Origin: Rhodoferax sp.
GTDB taxonomy: Bacteria; Pseudomonadota; Gammaproteobacteria; Burkholderiales; Burkholderiaceae_C
Assembly: GCA_024236015.1 (NCBI GenBank)
Contig: JACKLK010000007.1
Span: forward strand, 1 to 64,000
Direction: 5' to 3'
Length of the DNA: 64,000 nucleotides
The position numbers and the translations under genes are program-made. The notes beneath the pieces are model-generated. The model had not been told where the DNA came from. It ran no database searches and saw only the letters and a list, made by a program, of their open reading frames with translations. Shown piece by piece: positions 9,742-19,860 of the stretch. Numbering within the stretch: position 1 is the first letter of the stretch; the number at the start of each line of letters is the position of its first letter.

Positions 9742-10394
9742 ACCTCGGGCGCCAGCTTGCGCTGGTCGTACACCGGCTGCGCGGGCATGCCTGCGAGATG
9801 CTGCGTCTCGGCCCAGCTCAGGATCTCGACGGCGGCATCGTCCATGCGCACGCGGCTGATGCCGCCGTTGGGGATCACGCTCTGGCGCGGACCGCACAGG
9901 GACTGGCCGGTGGCCGTGCGGTACACCATGTCGAGTACCCCGCCATGGGTGACGACCACCAGACGCTGGCCTGCGCGTTCGCGCGCCAGGCGCCGCAGCG
10001 ACGCCATCACCCGGGCATGGAAGTCCCGTGTGCATTCGCCGCCATCGAACGCGTAATCGGCGTCGAACTCCGTCCAGCGGGCCCATGCCTGCGCAAACCG
10101 CTGCTGGATATCTATCACCCGCAAACCATCGACGACGCCAAAGCCCTGTTCGCGCAGGCCCGGGTCCGCGACCGGCGCCAGCGCCAGTTGCCGGGACGGC
10201 GCCTCGGCCGTCTGGCGGGTGCGCAGCAGATCGCTGCACACCAGGTGATGCACGGTCTCGCCGGCCAGGCGTTCGGCGACGCGGCGCGCCTGTTCGAAAC
10301 CCGTGGCGTTGAGCGGCACGTCGATCTGGCCCTGGAAACGCAACTCCCGGTTCCAGTCGGTCTCACCGTGGCGGATCAGAATCAATTCGGTCAT
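9708..10394 (-). CDS. Histidine phosphatase family protein (phosphoglycerate mutase-like)
   Basis: 228 residues. The phosphorylated histidine is in LIRHGETDWN (R8-H9-G10), and the second catalytic histidine is in VVTHGGVLDM. The RFQGQIDVPLNATG segment is typical of the GpmB/CobC branch, whose members are phosphatases of varied substrates rather than true mutases. The gene is convergent with the TPR gene and overlaps it by 34 bases. A specific substrate cannot be assigned. Confidence 0.9.
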   Translation of the reverse strand: MTELILIRHGETDWNRELRFQGQIDVPLNATGFEQARRVAERLAGETVHHLVCSDLLRTRQTAEAPSRQLALAPVADPGLREQGFGVVDGLRVIDIQQRFAQAWARWTEFDADYAFDGGECTRDFHARVMASLRRLARERAGQRLVVVTHGGVLDMVYRTATGQSLCGPRQSVIPNGGISRVRMDDAAVEILSWAETQHLAGMPAQPVYDQRKLAPEVQAETASPSVE

Positions 10395-10433
10395 GGGTCG
10401 ATTATCCGACGCACGGCCAGCCGCGCCGGACGC

Positions 10434-10898
10434 TCACGCCAGGCTCTCCTCGTCGGACGGGTCCTTTTCTTCGTCCGCCTTGACGATCATCACCGGCACG
10501 CGGGCCGCATGCAGCACCTCGTTGGACACCGAACCGAGCAATGCGCTGCGCAAGGCGCTCGTGCCGCGTGCGCCCATGACGATCATGTCGCAACCGTAAC
10601 GCTCGGCGATATCGACGATGGTGTGCGCCGGGTCACCGCCGGCCACTTCGGATTCGTAAGCGATCTTGGCCATCGTCAGCATGGCCTTCGCCGGCTCGAG
10701 GATGTCGGCGCCGGCCTCCTGGCTGACGCGCTCGAGCACCTCGGGGTCGGGAGCGGTCATCATTTCATACAGATTGGCGGCCTCCTGCACGTTGGCCAGC
10801 ACGATCTCGGCGGCCAGGCCCTGCTGCAGCAGCGACATCGCCACCTGCACGGCCTTGAGGGACACTTCCGATCCATCGACCGGCAACAACAGTTTCAT
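10434..10898 (-). CDS. Universal stress protein, UspA family
   Basis: 154-residue single-domain UspA protein. It starts MKLLLPVDGSEVS and carries the ATP-binding type motif G-x2-G-x9-G-S (MGARGTSALRSALLGSVS) near the C-terminus. The start at 10898 is supported by GGAG about 7 bases upstream; the open frame beyond it is GC-driven. It is divergent from the alpha/beta hydrolase gene across 134 bases. Confidence 0.93.
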   Translation of the reverse strand: MKLLLPVDGSEVSLKAVQVAMSLLQQGLAAEIVLANVQEAANLYEMMTAPDPEVLERVSQEAGADILEPAKAMLTMAKIAYESEVAGGDPAHTIVDIAERYGCDMIVMGARGTSALRSALLGSVSNEVLHAARVPVMIVKADEEKDPSDEESLA

Positions 10899-11032
10899 GG
10901 TGATTCTCCGTTCACGAAATTCGACATGCGGGTCCCAGCATACCGTGTCGGGCGCAACGCGTCGGATAATTCCCCCTGACCACGACCATCCCACCGGGGT
11001 TATCCAATGCCCCGGGCGCACCCACATCTGAC

Positions 11033-11761
11033 ATGACCCAACTGATCCTGCTGCCTGGCCTTGCTTCCGACCACGTGATGTGGCAGGCGCAACTCGCCGC
11101 ACTGCCCGCGCAACTACGCCCCCACGTGACCGACGTGCACGCACGTTGCGACACGATCGAAGCCATGGCGCGCACGCTGCTGGAAGAACATCCGGGCGAC
11201 CTGATCCTGTGCGGGGCGTCCATGGGCGGCATCGTGGCGATGCAGGTGGCGCACCAGGCGCCCGGGCGCATCCGGGGCCTGGCCCTGCTCGGCAGCTCGG
11301 CGCGGCCGGAGACCGACGAGATACGGGCCCTGCGCGAGGCCGCCATCGGCCTGTTTGCCGACGGGCGCGCTGCCGAGGTGCTGCGGGCCAACGTGCCGCT
11401 GGCCTTCCATGCCAGCCATGCTGCGGACCAGGCCCTGGTCCAGCGTTACCTGGATTTCGTGATGCACGCCGGCGCGGAGCAGCTGATCCGCCAGAACCGC
11501 GCCATCATGGCCCGGCCCGATGCACGCGCGCACCTGCCCGCGCTGCGGTGCCCGGTGCTCGTGGTCTGCGGCGATGCCGACCAGCTGACGCCGCCGGAAT
11601 GCTCGCGCGAGATCGCCGCGCTGGCGCCGCAGGCGCAACTGGAAATGATCGAACAATGCGGCCACATGCTGACCATGGAGCAGCCCGAACGCGTGAACAC
11701 GCTGCTGCTGCAGTGGCTGGAACGCCTGCCGCCGCTCGCCGCGACAACGACGACCGGCTGA
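11033..11761 (+). CDS. Alpha/beta hydrolase
   Basis: 242-residue alpha/beta-fold hydrolase. The nucleophile elbow is CGASMGG (S63). The acid is most likely in CGDADQLTPPE and the histidine in EQCGHMLTMEQPE. It lacks a signal peptide, so it is cytoplasmic. Substrate unknown: esterase and C-C hydrolase members share these features. It is convergent with coaD. Confidence 0.88.
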   Translation: MTQLILLPGLASDHVMWQAQLAALPAQLRPHVTDVHARCDTIEAMARTLLEEHPGDLILCGASMGGIVAMQVAHQAPGRIRGLALLGSSARPETDEIRALREAAIGLFADGRAAEVLRANVPLAFHASHAADQALVQRYLDFVMHAGAEQLIRQNRAIMARPDARAHLPALRCPVLVVCGDADQLTPPECSREIAALAPQAQLEMIEQCGHMLTMEQPERVNTLLLQWLERLPPLAATTTTG

Positions 11762-11777
11762 CGACAACCGCCGCGGT

Positions 11778-12293
11778 TCAGCCGGCCGGCGGCGACGCTG
11801 CCTTGAGCGACTGCACCTTCTCGGTCAGTCGGCGCAACACATAAGGCTCGACGAAGTTGTCGACCTCGCCGCCGAGCACCGCGATCTCGCGCACGAAGGT
11901 GCTCGAGATGAACTGGTACTTGTCGCTGGGGGTCAGGAAGACGGTCTCGACGTCGGGCATCAGCGAACGGTTCATGCCGGCGAGCTGGAACTCGTAGTCG
12001 AAGTCGGTCACGGCGCGCAGGCCGCGCACCATGGCCTTGGCACCACGCGCGACGACGAAGTCGCGCATCAGTCCGTTGAAGCTCTCGACCGTGACATGCG
12101 GATACGGGCGCACGACCTCGCGCGCCATCTCGACACGTTCCTCGAGCGAGAACATCGCCTTCTTGTGGTGGCCGGCCGCCACGGCCACGATGATGCGACT
12201 GAACAACTGCGCGGCGCGGCGCACGACGTCCTCGTGGCCCAGGGTCATGGGGTCGAAAGTCCCCGGATAAACAGCAATGATCTGGTTTTGCAT
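11778..12293 (-). CDS. coaD: Phosphopantetheine adenylyltransferase
   Basis: 171-residue enzyme of coenzyme A synthesis; it transfers AMP from ATP to 4'-phosphopantetheine. The nucleotidyltransferase motif is present as YPGTFDPMTLGHEDV, the TxGH variant usual for bacterial CoaD, with the C-terminal ISSTFVRE loop. I chose the ATG at 12293 (MQNQIIAVYPG), which has GGAG 8 bases upstream. An upstream ATG in the same frame (MSRSDDGS) would add an unmatched extension. rsmD lies just upstream on the same strand. Confidence 0.96.
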   Translation of the reverse strand: MQNQIIAVYPGTFDPMTLGHEDVVRRAAQLFSRIIVAVAAGHHKKAMFSLEERVEMAREVVRPYPHVTVESFNGLMRDFVVARGAKAMVRGLRAVTDFDYEFQLAGMNRSLMPDVETVFLTPSDKYQFISSTFVREIAVLGGEVDNFVEPYVLRRLTEKVQSLKAASPPAG

Positions 12294-12337
12294 GGATCGC
12301 TCCAGGGAACCGTCGTCAGAACGACTCATGCGCCGCA

Positions 12338-12997
12338 TTATGCATGGCGGGTTCCGGCGAGCCGCATCAGGTGCGCATGCACCATGCCGGCCTTCAGGTG
12401 CCGCACCACGACCAGCCCGCACGATCCGGCCATGGCATCGTCCCACGCGACCGGCGCCTCGAGGTAGATCACGCCGTCGGGACGCAATGCGGCCGCCGCC
12501 GCGGCCAGCGCCGGGGCGAACAGGTCCGCGCCATCGAACGGCGGATCGAGAAACACCGCGTCCACGCTGGCGGGCGGCAGGCCGCGCAGCATGGCGACGG
12601 CGTCGCCGCGCTGGATCCGCACCATGTCGGCCTGCAGCCGCTGCTGCACCTGCGCCAGCTGCAATACCAGGGCCCGGTCCTGCTCGACCAGCAGCACCTC
12701 GGCGGCACCGCGCGAGGCGGCCTCGAAGCCCAATGCCCCGGTGCCCGCGAACGCATCGACACAGTGCCAGCCGCCCAGGTCCTGCCCCAGCCAGTTGAAG
12801 ACCGTCTCGCGCACCCGGTCCGGCGTCGGCCGCAGGCCCGGGCGCGAGAGCACCGGCAACCGGGTCCGCTTCCAGCGACCGCCCACGATGCGCACGACAT
12901 GGGCTCCCGAGGGGTTCGGCGCCGCAGCGTCCGCGCGCGGTTTCACGTTGGCACCGCCAGCGCGGCGCGGTGCGGACCTGGAGACTTGCTTGACCAT
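12338..12997 (-). CDS. rsmD: 16S rRNA (guanine(966)-N(2))-methyltransferase
   Basis: 219-residue class I SAM methyltransferase acting on G966 of 16S rRNA in the assembling 30S subunit. RIVGGRWKRTRLPV opens the conserved domain, preceded by about 35 disordered basic residues. SAM-binding motif I is DAFAGTGALGFEAASRG and the catalytic motif IV is LDPPF. It is followed by coaD on the same strand, the common rsmD-coaD pair. Confidence 0.95.
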   Translation of the reverse strand: MVKQVSRSAPRRAGGANVKPRADAAAPNPSGAHVVRIVGGRWKRTRLPVLSRPGLRPTPDRVRETVFNWLGQDLGGWHCVDAFAGTGALGFEAASRGAAEVLLVEQDRALVLQLAQVQQRLQADMVRIQRGDAVAMLRGLPPASVDAVFLDPPFDGADLFAPALAAAAAALRPDGVIYLEAPVAWDDAMAGSCGLVVVRHLKAGMVHAHLMRLAGTRHA

Positions 12998-13066
12998 GGC
13001 CGCGAGCTTAACCCGCGCCGATGGCGCGTCGCACCCGATGTCCGCGGCGGAGCCGGCGCGGGCGCA

Positions 13067-14425
13067 TCACGGCGACTTGTCGCGCGCCCCCACCACCACC
13101 GTGACCATGGTCTGCGGCCGCAAGACACGTGCAAACGCAGCCTTGACGTCGGCCACGGTCAGTCGTTCGACAGCCGCAGTCCAGGTATCGAGGTAGTCGA
13201 GCGGCAGATCGTTCCACGCGATGTTGGCCACGTTGTCGAGCAGCTTGCGGTTGCTGTCCAGGCGCAGCGCGAAACCGCCGATCAGGTTGGACTTGGCCGC
13301 CTGCAGCTCCTGCTCGGACGGCCCGTCCTGCACGAAACGTGCGACGATCTCGCGCGACAAGGCGATGGCCTGCGCGGCCTGGTCGGGCCGGGTCTGCAAG
13401 CCGACGGTGAAGGCACCGGCATGCAGGCCCGGCGCGAAATAGCTGTAGACGCTGTAGCTCAGGCCCCGCTTCTCGCGCACCTCCGAATACAGGCGCGAGA
13501 CGAAACCGCCGCCGCCCAGCACGTAGTTGCCCACGGTCAGCGCCAGGAAGTCCGGGTCGTTGCGCCGGATGCCGGGCTGGCCGATCAGCACATGGGCCTG
13601 GGCCGAATCGAACGGGATCGCGCGGGTCTCGCCCGGCTGCGTCAAGGCTGCAACCTCCGGCACCGGCGGCAGCGGCGCGCATGCGGCGGCGTCGGACGAC
13701 TGCGCCAGCTGTGCGAACAGGCCCGTGACCAACGCATCGGCCTGCTCGCGCGAGACGTCTCCGACGACCGAGACCTTGGCCCGGCACGGGCGGATGGCCC
13801 GCTGGTACAAGACACGCATGTCGTCGACCCCGATGGCCGACAGGCTCGCTTCGGTCGGCCGAAAGCCGTAGGGATGGTCGCCGTACACGGCCGCCGCGAA
13901 CGCCTTGGCGGCGATGGTGGCCGGCCGCGTGTCCGATTCCTTGATCGACGCGATCATCTGCTCGCGTTCGCGTTGCCAGACCGCGGCAGGAAACGCCGGC
14001 GCGCCGAGTTGCCGCGCGGCCAGTGCAATCACGCGCGGCAGCAGTTCCGGATCGGTCAGGCTGCGCAGCGAGAAACCCATGCGGTCATTGCCGGCGCTGG
14101 CGCCGAACGATGCCCCGAGGTCGGCCCAGGCTTCGCCCAGCGCGTTTTCGTCCAGCGCCGGCCCGGCGGCGCTGGCGCGAATGCCGCGCGAGGCCATGGC
14201 CGCGGTCACGCTGGCCAGGCCGGCCTTGTCGGCCGGGTCGCGCCGGTCGCCGGCATCGAAGTCGATCTGCACGTCGACCATCGGCAGGTTGCGGCTTTGC
14301 ACCAGGTAGACCTGCGCACCGCCTGGTTGGGTCCAGCGCTCGATCGGTATCGCCGCGACGGCAACGGAGGCGAACCTGAGGGCAAGGGCGGCAAGCGCCA
14401 GACAACGAAACACGCTTTTCATCAT
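13067..14425 (-). CDS. M16 family peptidase-like protein, non-catalytic partner
   Basis: 452 residues. It has a signal peptide (MMKSVFRCLALAALAL...AVA), so it is probably periplasmic. It shows the M16 fold (GLASVTAAMASRG; SYSVYSYFAPGLHAG; GGFALRLDSNRKLLDNVANIAW) but no HxxEH zinc motif. Such proteins pair with a catalytic M16 subunit, encoded here by the gene immediately upstream, 8 bases away. Two adjacent ATGs (14425, 14422) are possible starts. The open frame continues antisense beyond 14425 through the neighbouring gene and is not coding there. Confidence 0.92.
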   Translation of the reverse strand: MMKSVFRCLALAALALRFASVAVAAIPIERWTQPGGAQVYLVQSRNLPMVDVQIDFDAGDRRDPADKAGLASVTAAMASRGIRASAAGPALDENALGEAWADLGASFGASAGNDRMGFSLRSLTDPELLPRVIALAARQLGAPAFPAAVWQREREQMIASIKESDTRPATIAAKAFAAAVYGDHPYGFRPTEASLSAIGVDDMRVLYQRAIRPCRAKVSVVGDVSREQADALVTGLFAQLAQSSDAAACAPLPPVPEVAALTQPGETRAIPFDSAQAHVLIGQPGIRRNDPDFLALTVGNYVLGGGGFVSRLYSEVREKRGLSYSVYSYFAPGLHAGAFTVGLQTRPDQAAQAIALSREIVARFVQDGPSEQELQAAKSNLIGGFALRLDSNRKLLDNVANIAWNDLPLDYLDTWTAAVERLTVADVKAAFARVLRPQTMVTVVVGARDKSP

Positions 14426-14433
14426 GATGAACC

Positions 14434-15831
14434 CTAGTGGCGCAAGCCGGCGGCCGCGGGCCGCGGCTTGCGGCTGGCATCGACCGGCTGCGGACGCAAC
14501 ACCGCCACCGTCAGTTGGTCGTCGCCGAAATACCGGCGTGCCACCGCCTGCACCTGCTCGGCCGTCACCGCGCGCAGCAGTGCGACCAGTCGCTCGCTGG
14601 CGTCCAGCGGCAAGCCCAGCGCCCAATAACTGCCCAGCGCGCGCGCCTGGCTGAACAGGGAATCGAGCTTGTAGACCTCCGAGGCCATCCACTGCGTCTT
14701 CACGCGCGCCAGTTCCTCGGCCGACACGCCCTCGCGCGCAATCCGCGCCACCTGCTCGCGCAACGCGGCCTCGACCTCGGCCGCGGTGCGGCCCTGGGCC
14801 GGCACGCCGTCGAGCGAAAACAACTGCGGCCCGCGACCCCACAGGCCGTAACCGGCGCCGGCGCGGTCGGCCACCCGGTCCGTGCCCTGCGTCAACGCGC
14901 GCTCCAGCCGCGCACCACGGTAACCGTCGAGCACGGCCGACAACACGGTCAGGGCCAGCGCATCGCGGGTCGGTTCGGTGACCTCGCCGCCACCCAGCGC
15001 CGCCGCATCCAGGCTGGGCACCTTGAAGGCCAGCACCGTGTAGGCCTGCTCGGCCGGTGCCTTGACCTCGATCCGGCGCAGGCCCGATTGCGGCGGCTCG
15101 AGCCGGGGCTTGCGCACCGGTACGGCGGCCGACGGAATCGCGCCATAGGTCTGCTGCGCCCAAACGCGCACCTGCTGCGGGTCGACGTCGCCGGCGATGA
15201 CGACGGCGGCATTGGCCGGCACGTACCAGCGCTTGTGGAAGGCGCGGACGTCGTCGGCCGTCATTGCATCGAGATCGTTCATCCAGCCGACGATGGGGCG
15301 CCGGTACGGCGAGGCGACGAAGGTCGCGGCGTTCAGGGCCTCGTACAGCCGGGCGCGCGGATTGTCCTCGGTGCGCATGCGCCGCTCTTCCTTGACGACC
15401 TCGATCTCGCGCGTGAACTCGGCGTCGGGCCACTGGTTGTTGGCGAAGCGGTCGGCCTCGAGTTGCATCACCTCGCGCAGCCGGTCGGCCGGTATCTGCT
15501 GGTAATAACCGGTGTAGTCGCGCGCGGTGAACGCGTTTTCGCGTCCGCCCAGCGCCGCGACACGGCGCGAGAATTCGCCGGGCGCCAGCGACGGCGTGCC
15601 CTTGAACATCATGTGTTCGAGCACATGGGCCACACCCGAGGTCCCGTCCACCTCGTCCATCGAGCCCACCCGCACCCACAACATGTGCACGGCGGTCGGT
15701 GCGCGGCGTTCGGGCTGGACGATCACCTCCATGCCGTTGTCGAGTGTGAAGCGGGTGATGGAAGCGGGGCCTTGGGCCCATGATGCACCCAGGCTGGCCA
15801 GCAGCCACAGGCAGGTCAGGAAACGTTTCAT
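14434..15831 (-). CDS. M16 family zinc peptidase, catalytic partner
   Basis: 465 residues with a signal peptide (LTCLWLLASLGASWAQ). The inverted zinc-binding motif HVLEH is at 69-73 within GTSGVAHVLEHMMFKGT. The downstream Glu-containing helix (EIEVVKEERRMRTEDNPRAR) supplies the third ligand. Residues 21-220 form the catalytic half and the rest the second M16 domain. It probably forms a heterodimeric periplasmic protease with the following gene. It is divergent from ftsY with only 29 bases between start codons. Confidence 0.95.
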   Translation of the reverse strand: MKRFLTCLWLLASLGASWAQGPASITRFTLDNGMEVIVQPERRAPTAVHMLWVRVGSMDEVDGTSGVAHVLEHMMFKGTPSLAPGEFSRRVAALGGRENAFTARDYTGYYQQIPADRLREVMQLEADRFANNQWPDAEFTREIEVVKEERRMRTEDNPRARLYEALNAATFVASPYRRPIVGWMNDLDAMTADDVRAFHKRWYVPANAAVVIAGDVDPQQVRVWAQQTYGAIPSAAVPVRKPRLEPPQSGLRRIEVKAPAEQAYTVLAFKVPSLDAAALGGGEVTEPTRDALALTVLSAVLDGYRGARLERALTQGTDRVADRAGAGYGLWGRGPQLFSLDGVPAQGRTAAEVEAALREQVARIAREGVSAEELARVKTQWMASEVYKLDSLFSQARALGSYWALGLPLDASERLVALLRAVTAEQVQAVARRYFGDDQLTVAVLRPQPVDASRKPRPAAAGLRH

Positions 15832-15860
15832 AGAATGCTCGGAGTCAACCCAGGCCGCAA

Positions 15861-16937
<1,077 letters not shown>

Positions 16938-16995
16938 ACCACGGCCGAGGCGGCTGCCGGGGGTAAGGAATCGGCGCCACGCACGACTGATGACG

Positions 16996-17024
16996 GATAC
17001 CGGCGCGCACTGTGCGCCGGTGTC
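16996..17024 (+). other. Inverted repeat between ftsY and the YnjB-like gene
   Basis: GATACCGGCGC (16996-17006) pairs with GCGCCGGTGTC (17014-17024) through one T-G wobble; the loop is 7 bases. No T-run follows, so it is at best a weak terminator for ftsY or a 5' leader stem for the next gene. No thiamine-pyrophosphate riboswitch core is visible. Confidence 0.4.
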
Positions 17025-17066
17025 TCCCTCCCCCGTGACCAGCCCCCCAAGAAACCACAGCAGACG

Positions 17067-18281
17067 ATGACACGCCACAACACCCTTCCCCCTCTGTCGC
17101 GCCGCCACCTGATCGCCGCCCTGGCCGGCGCCGCGGCATGGCCGTCCTGGGCGCAGACGCCCACGGCTGCCTGGTCGGCCATCGAGTCCCGTGCCCGTGG
17201 CCAGACCGTGTATTTCAACGCCTGGGCCGGCAGCGAGCAGATCAACGCCTATATCCAGTGGACGGCCGAGCAGGTCCGGCGCCAGTTCGGTGTGCGGCTC
17301 GAGCATGTCAAGATCACCGAGACGGCCGAGGTGGTCAAGCGGGTACGTGCCGAGAAGGCCGCGGGCAAGACCGACGGCACGGTCGACATGATGTGGATCA
17401 ACGGCGAGAACTTCCTGACCATGAAACGCGAGGGCCTGCTGTTCGGCCCGTTCGCCGAAACCCTGCCGCACTATGCGTATGTCGACGTCGTCGGCAAGCC
17501 GACCACGCGCATCGACTTTTCCGAACCGGTCGAGGGCATGGAGGCGCCCTGGGGCATGGCCCAGCTGACCTTCTTCGCCGATCGCAAGCGGGTGCCCGCG
17601 CCGCCGACGAGCATGGCCGCGCTGCTGGCATTCGCCAAGGCCAACCCGGGCCGCGTGACCTATCCGCGCCTGCCCGATTTCCACGGCAGCAGTTTCGTCA
17701 AGCAGGCGCTGGTCGAGGCGCTGGCCGATCGCAGCGCCTTGTACCAACCGGTCACGCCGCAGGCCCTGGCCAGCGCCGGGGCGCCGCTGTGGGCGTTTCT
17801 CGATGCCTTGCACCCGCATCTGTGGCGCGCGGGCCGCCAGTTCCCGACCAATGCGGCGGCCGTGCGCCAGATGATGGCCGACGGCGAACTGCTGATCGCC
17901 TTGACCTTCAATCCGAACGAGGCGGCCAACGAGATCGCCGCCCGACGGCTGCCGGCAAGCGTCTACAGCTACCAGCACAGCGCGGGCACGATCGGCAACA
18001 CCCATTTCCTGGCGATTCCGTTCAACTCCCGCGTGCGCGAGGGGGCGCAGGTGGTGGCCAATTTCCTGCTCTCGCCACTGGCCCAGGCCCGCAAGGCCGA
18101 CATCGCGCAATGGGGTGACCCGACCGTGCTGGCCCTGGACAAGTTGCCGGCCGCCGAACGCGCCCGCTTCAACGCGGCGCCGCTGCCCGGACAGGTCGAG
18201 CAGACCCGGCCGACCATCCTGGAGCCGCATGGCAGCTGGGTCGATCCGCTGGAGAAGGAGTGGCTGCGGCGCTACGGCTGA
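17067..18281 (+). CDS. ABC transporter periplasmic receptor, YnjB family
   Basis: 404 residues with a Tat-like signal region (SRRHLIAALAGAAAWPSWAQ; it has RR but not a full twin-arginine consensus). The body matches the YnjB/ThiB-PotD-type receptors: VYFNAWAGSEQINAYIQW, then DMMWINGENFLTMK, then EAPWGMAQLTFFADRKR. In E. coli ynjB heads ynjBCDEF, an importer of unproven substrate. Here the matching permease, ATPase and YnjF-like gene lie at 19861, 23335 and 23979 on the same strand, separated by other genes. Confidence 0.88.
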   Translation: MTRHNTLPPLSRRHLIAALAGAAAWPSWAQTPTAAWSAIESRARGQTVYFNAWAGSEQINAYIQWTAEQVRRQFGVRLEHVKITETAEVVKRVRAEKAAGKTDGTVDMMWINGENFLTMKREGLLFGPFAETLPHYAYVDVVGKPTTRIDFSEPVEGMEAPWGMAQLTFFADRKRVPAPPTSMAALLAFAKANPGRVTYPRLPDFHGSSFVKQALVEALADRSALYQPVTPQALASAGAPLWAFLDALHPHLWRAGRQFPTNAAAVRQMMADGELLIALTFNPNEAANEIAARRLPASVYSYQHSAGTIGNTHFLAIPFNSRVREGAQVVANFLLSPLAQARKADIAQWGDPTVLALDKLPAAERARFNAAPLPGQVEQTRPTILEPHGSWVDPLEKEWLRRYG

Positions 18282-18297
18282 CGCCCGGCCCGCGTGT

Positions 18298-19032
18298 TCA
18301 GCGCAATGCCGGCGCCCGGCGGTCGCACAAGCCGGAGAACAACATCTCGCCGCCGGGGGCCGAGCGGCGGATGTCCAGCGCCTGGCGATTGATGCGCCAG
18401 ACGCTGTTGGCGCCGAATCGCACCTCGTCGGCGGTCACCGAACCCGAACTCAGCCACTGCCGGTTCACCGACACGGCATTGGCGGACGGGCTGAATCGCA
18501 CCTCGACGCCATTGCGCACCTCGGTGCTGCCGTCCGGCTGCAGGTCGCAGTAGACCACCTCGGTATCCGGCGGCCCGCCGCGCTCGTACATCTCGCGCGC
18601 CAGTTGCGCCGCGCGACCGGGCTGGCGCGTGCTTTCGCAGGCGAACTCGGCCGCGGCCCAGGAGCCGTCGAGCCAGGAGACGTCGGAGAACTCCAGCGAC
18701 TCCAGCGGCGCCCGATCCGACGCACGCCCCGTGCGGATCGCCAGGCGCATCGGCGTGGCGCATTCGGCCACGAAGTCGACCCGACTGCGCACCGGATACG
18801 GCCGGTCCACGTTGATGTGCAGCAGCGTGCCGGCCACGTGGGTGCGGTCCAGGATCTGCAGCGACAGGTTGTCGACGCCGAACAGGACGTCGTCGACGCG
18901 CTGCAGCAGCTGGTAGCCGCGGTTGCTGGTCCATTGGGCCTGCAGTGCGCCTGCCGCCAGCGACAGCAGCAAGGCCATGCCGGTCAACGCTGCGGCCCGG
19001 CGCCACCTCTTCGTCTCTCGTGTTCCCATCAT
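18298..19032 (-). CDS. Secreted or periplasmic protein of unknown function
   Basis: 244 residues (243 if the second of two tandem ATGs, 19029, is used). After a basic N-terminus (GTRETKRWRR) comes one hydrophobic segment (GMALLLSLAAGALQAQW) with a probable signal-peptidase site at LQA-QW. I do not recognise the rest. It is beta-rich with isolated cysteines (AECATPM, EFACEST, VYCDLQPDG, FSGLCDRR) that could form disulfides. It is convergent with the YnjB-like gene and divergent from the carboxylesterase. Confidence 0.7.
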   Translation of the reverse strand: MMGTRETKRWRRAAALTGMALLLSLAAGALQAQWTSNRGYQLLQRVDDVLFGVDNLSLQILDRTHVAGTLLHINVDRPYPVRSRVDFVAECATPMRLAIRTGRASDRAPLESLEFSDVSWLDGSWAAAEFACESTRQPGRAAQLAREMYERGGPPDTEVVYCDLQPDGSTEVRNGVEVRFSPSANAVSVNRQWLSSGSVTADEVRFGANSVWRINRQALDIRRSAPGGEMLFSGLCDRRAPALR

Positions 19033-19139
19033 CGATTGCCGCAGCCTGTCCTCACCCGCGCCTCCATGGCCCCAACAGCCCGTTGTTATAGTCCCGTCAT
19101 GGCCCCGAGCGGGCGGCCGCGACCCATCCACCACCGACC

Positions 19140-19820
19140 ATGACATCCGTATTGCCCCATATCGAAACGACCACCGGCGAGAACCCCCAGGCTTGCGTCA
19201 TCTGGCTGCACGGCCTGGGCGCGGATGGCAACGACTTCGCAGCGATTGTGCCCGAGCTCGACCTGCGGGCCTGCCCGCCGATCCGCTTCATCTTCCCGCA
19301 TGCGCCCAGCATTCCGGTCACGCTCAACGGCGGCTACGTGATGCCGGCCTGGTACGACATCCTCGGCGGCGACATGCAGCGACGCGAGGACGAGGCCGGC
19401 ATCCGACACTCGGCGCTGGCGATCGAGGCCCTGATCGCGCGCGAGGTCGAACGCGGCATTGCCACCGAGCGCATCGTGCTGGCCGGCTTCTCGCAGGGGT
19501 GTGCGATGGTGCTGCACACCGGATTGCGCCACGGCTCGCGGCTGGCCGGCATCATGGCCTTGTCGGGCTACCTGCCGCTGGCCGGCCAGCTGGGCAGCGA
19601 AGCGAGTGACATCAACCGCGGCCTGCCGATCTACATGGCCCACGGCACGGCCGACCCGATGATCCCGATCGCGCGCGCCGAAGCCTCGCGCGACGCATTG
19701 CAGGCGCTCGGTTATCCGGTGCAATGGCACAGTTATCCGATGCAGCACAGCGTGCATCCGCGCGAGATACAGGACATCGCGCAATTCCTGCAGTCGGTGC
19801 TGCCGCCGCTGGACGACTGA
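19140..19820 (+). CDS. Carboxylesterase / phospholipase-type alpha/beta hydrolase
   Basis: 226 residues of the bacterial carboxylesterase EstB / acyl-protein thioesterase family. The oxyanion strand is IWLHGLGADGNDF, the nucleophile elbow is AGFSQGCAM (S118), the acid is D172 in HGTADPMIP, and the histidine is H203 in QHSVHP. No signal peptide, so cytoplasmic. It follows the YnjB-like gene on the same strand and ends 40 bases before the YnjC-like permease, so it may be co-transcribed with it. Confidence 0.93.
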   Translation: MTSVLPHIETTTGENPQACVIWLHGLGADGNDFAAIVPELDLRACPPIRFIFPHAPSIPVTLNGGYVMPAWYDILGGDMQRREDEAGIRHSALAIEALIAREVERGIATERIVLAGFSQGCAMVLHTGLRHGSRLAGIMALSGYLPLAGQLGSEASDINRGLPIYMAHGTADPMIPIARAEASRDALQALGYPVQWHSYPMQHSVHPREIQDIAQFLQSVLPPLDD

Positions 19821-19860
19821 CCGCATCGCAGTCCCGCTGCGGCCGCGCGACCCGGACGCC

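Noticed and set aside
13067..15808. A single very long minus-strand ORF of over 900 codons covering both M16 genes
   Set aside because: Only its 3' half (from 14425) is the non-catalytic M16 gene. The 5' half is an out-of-frame shadow of the catalytic M16 gene, which has a signal peptide and zinc motif in its own frame.
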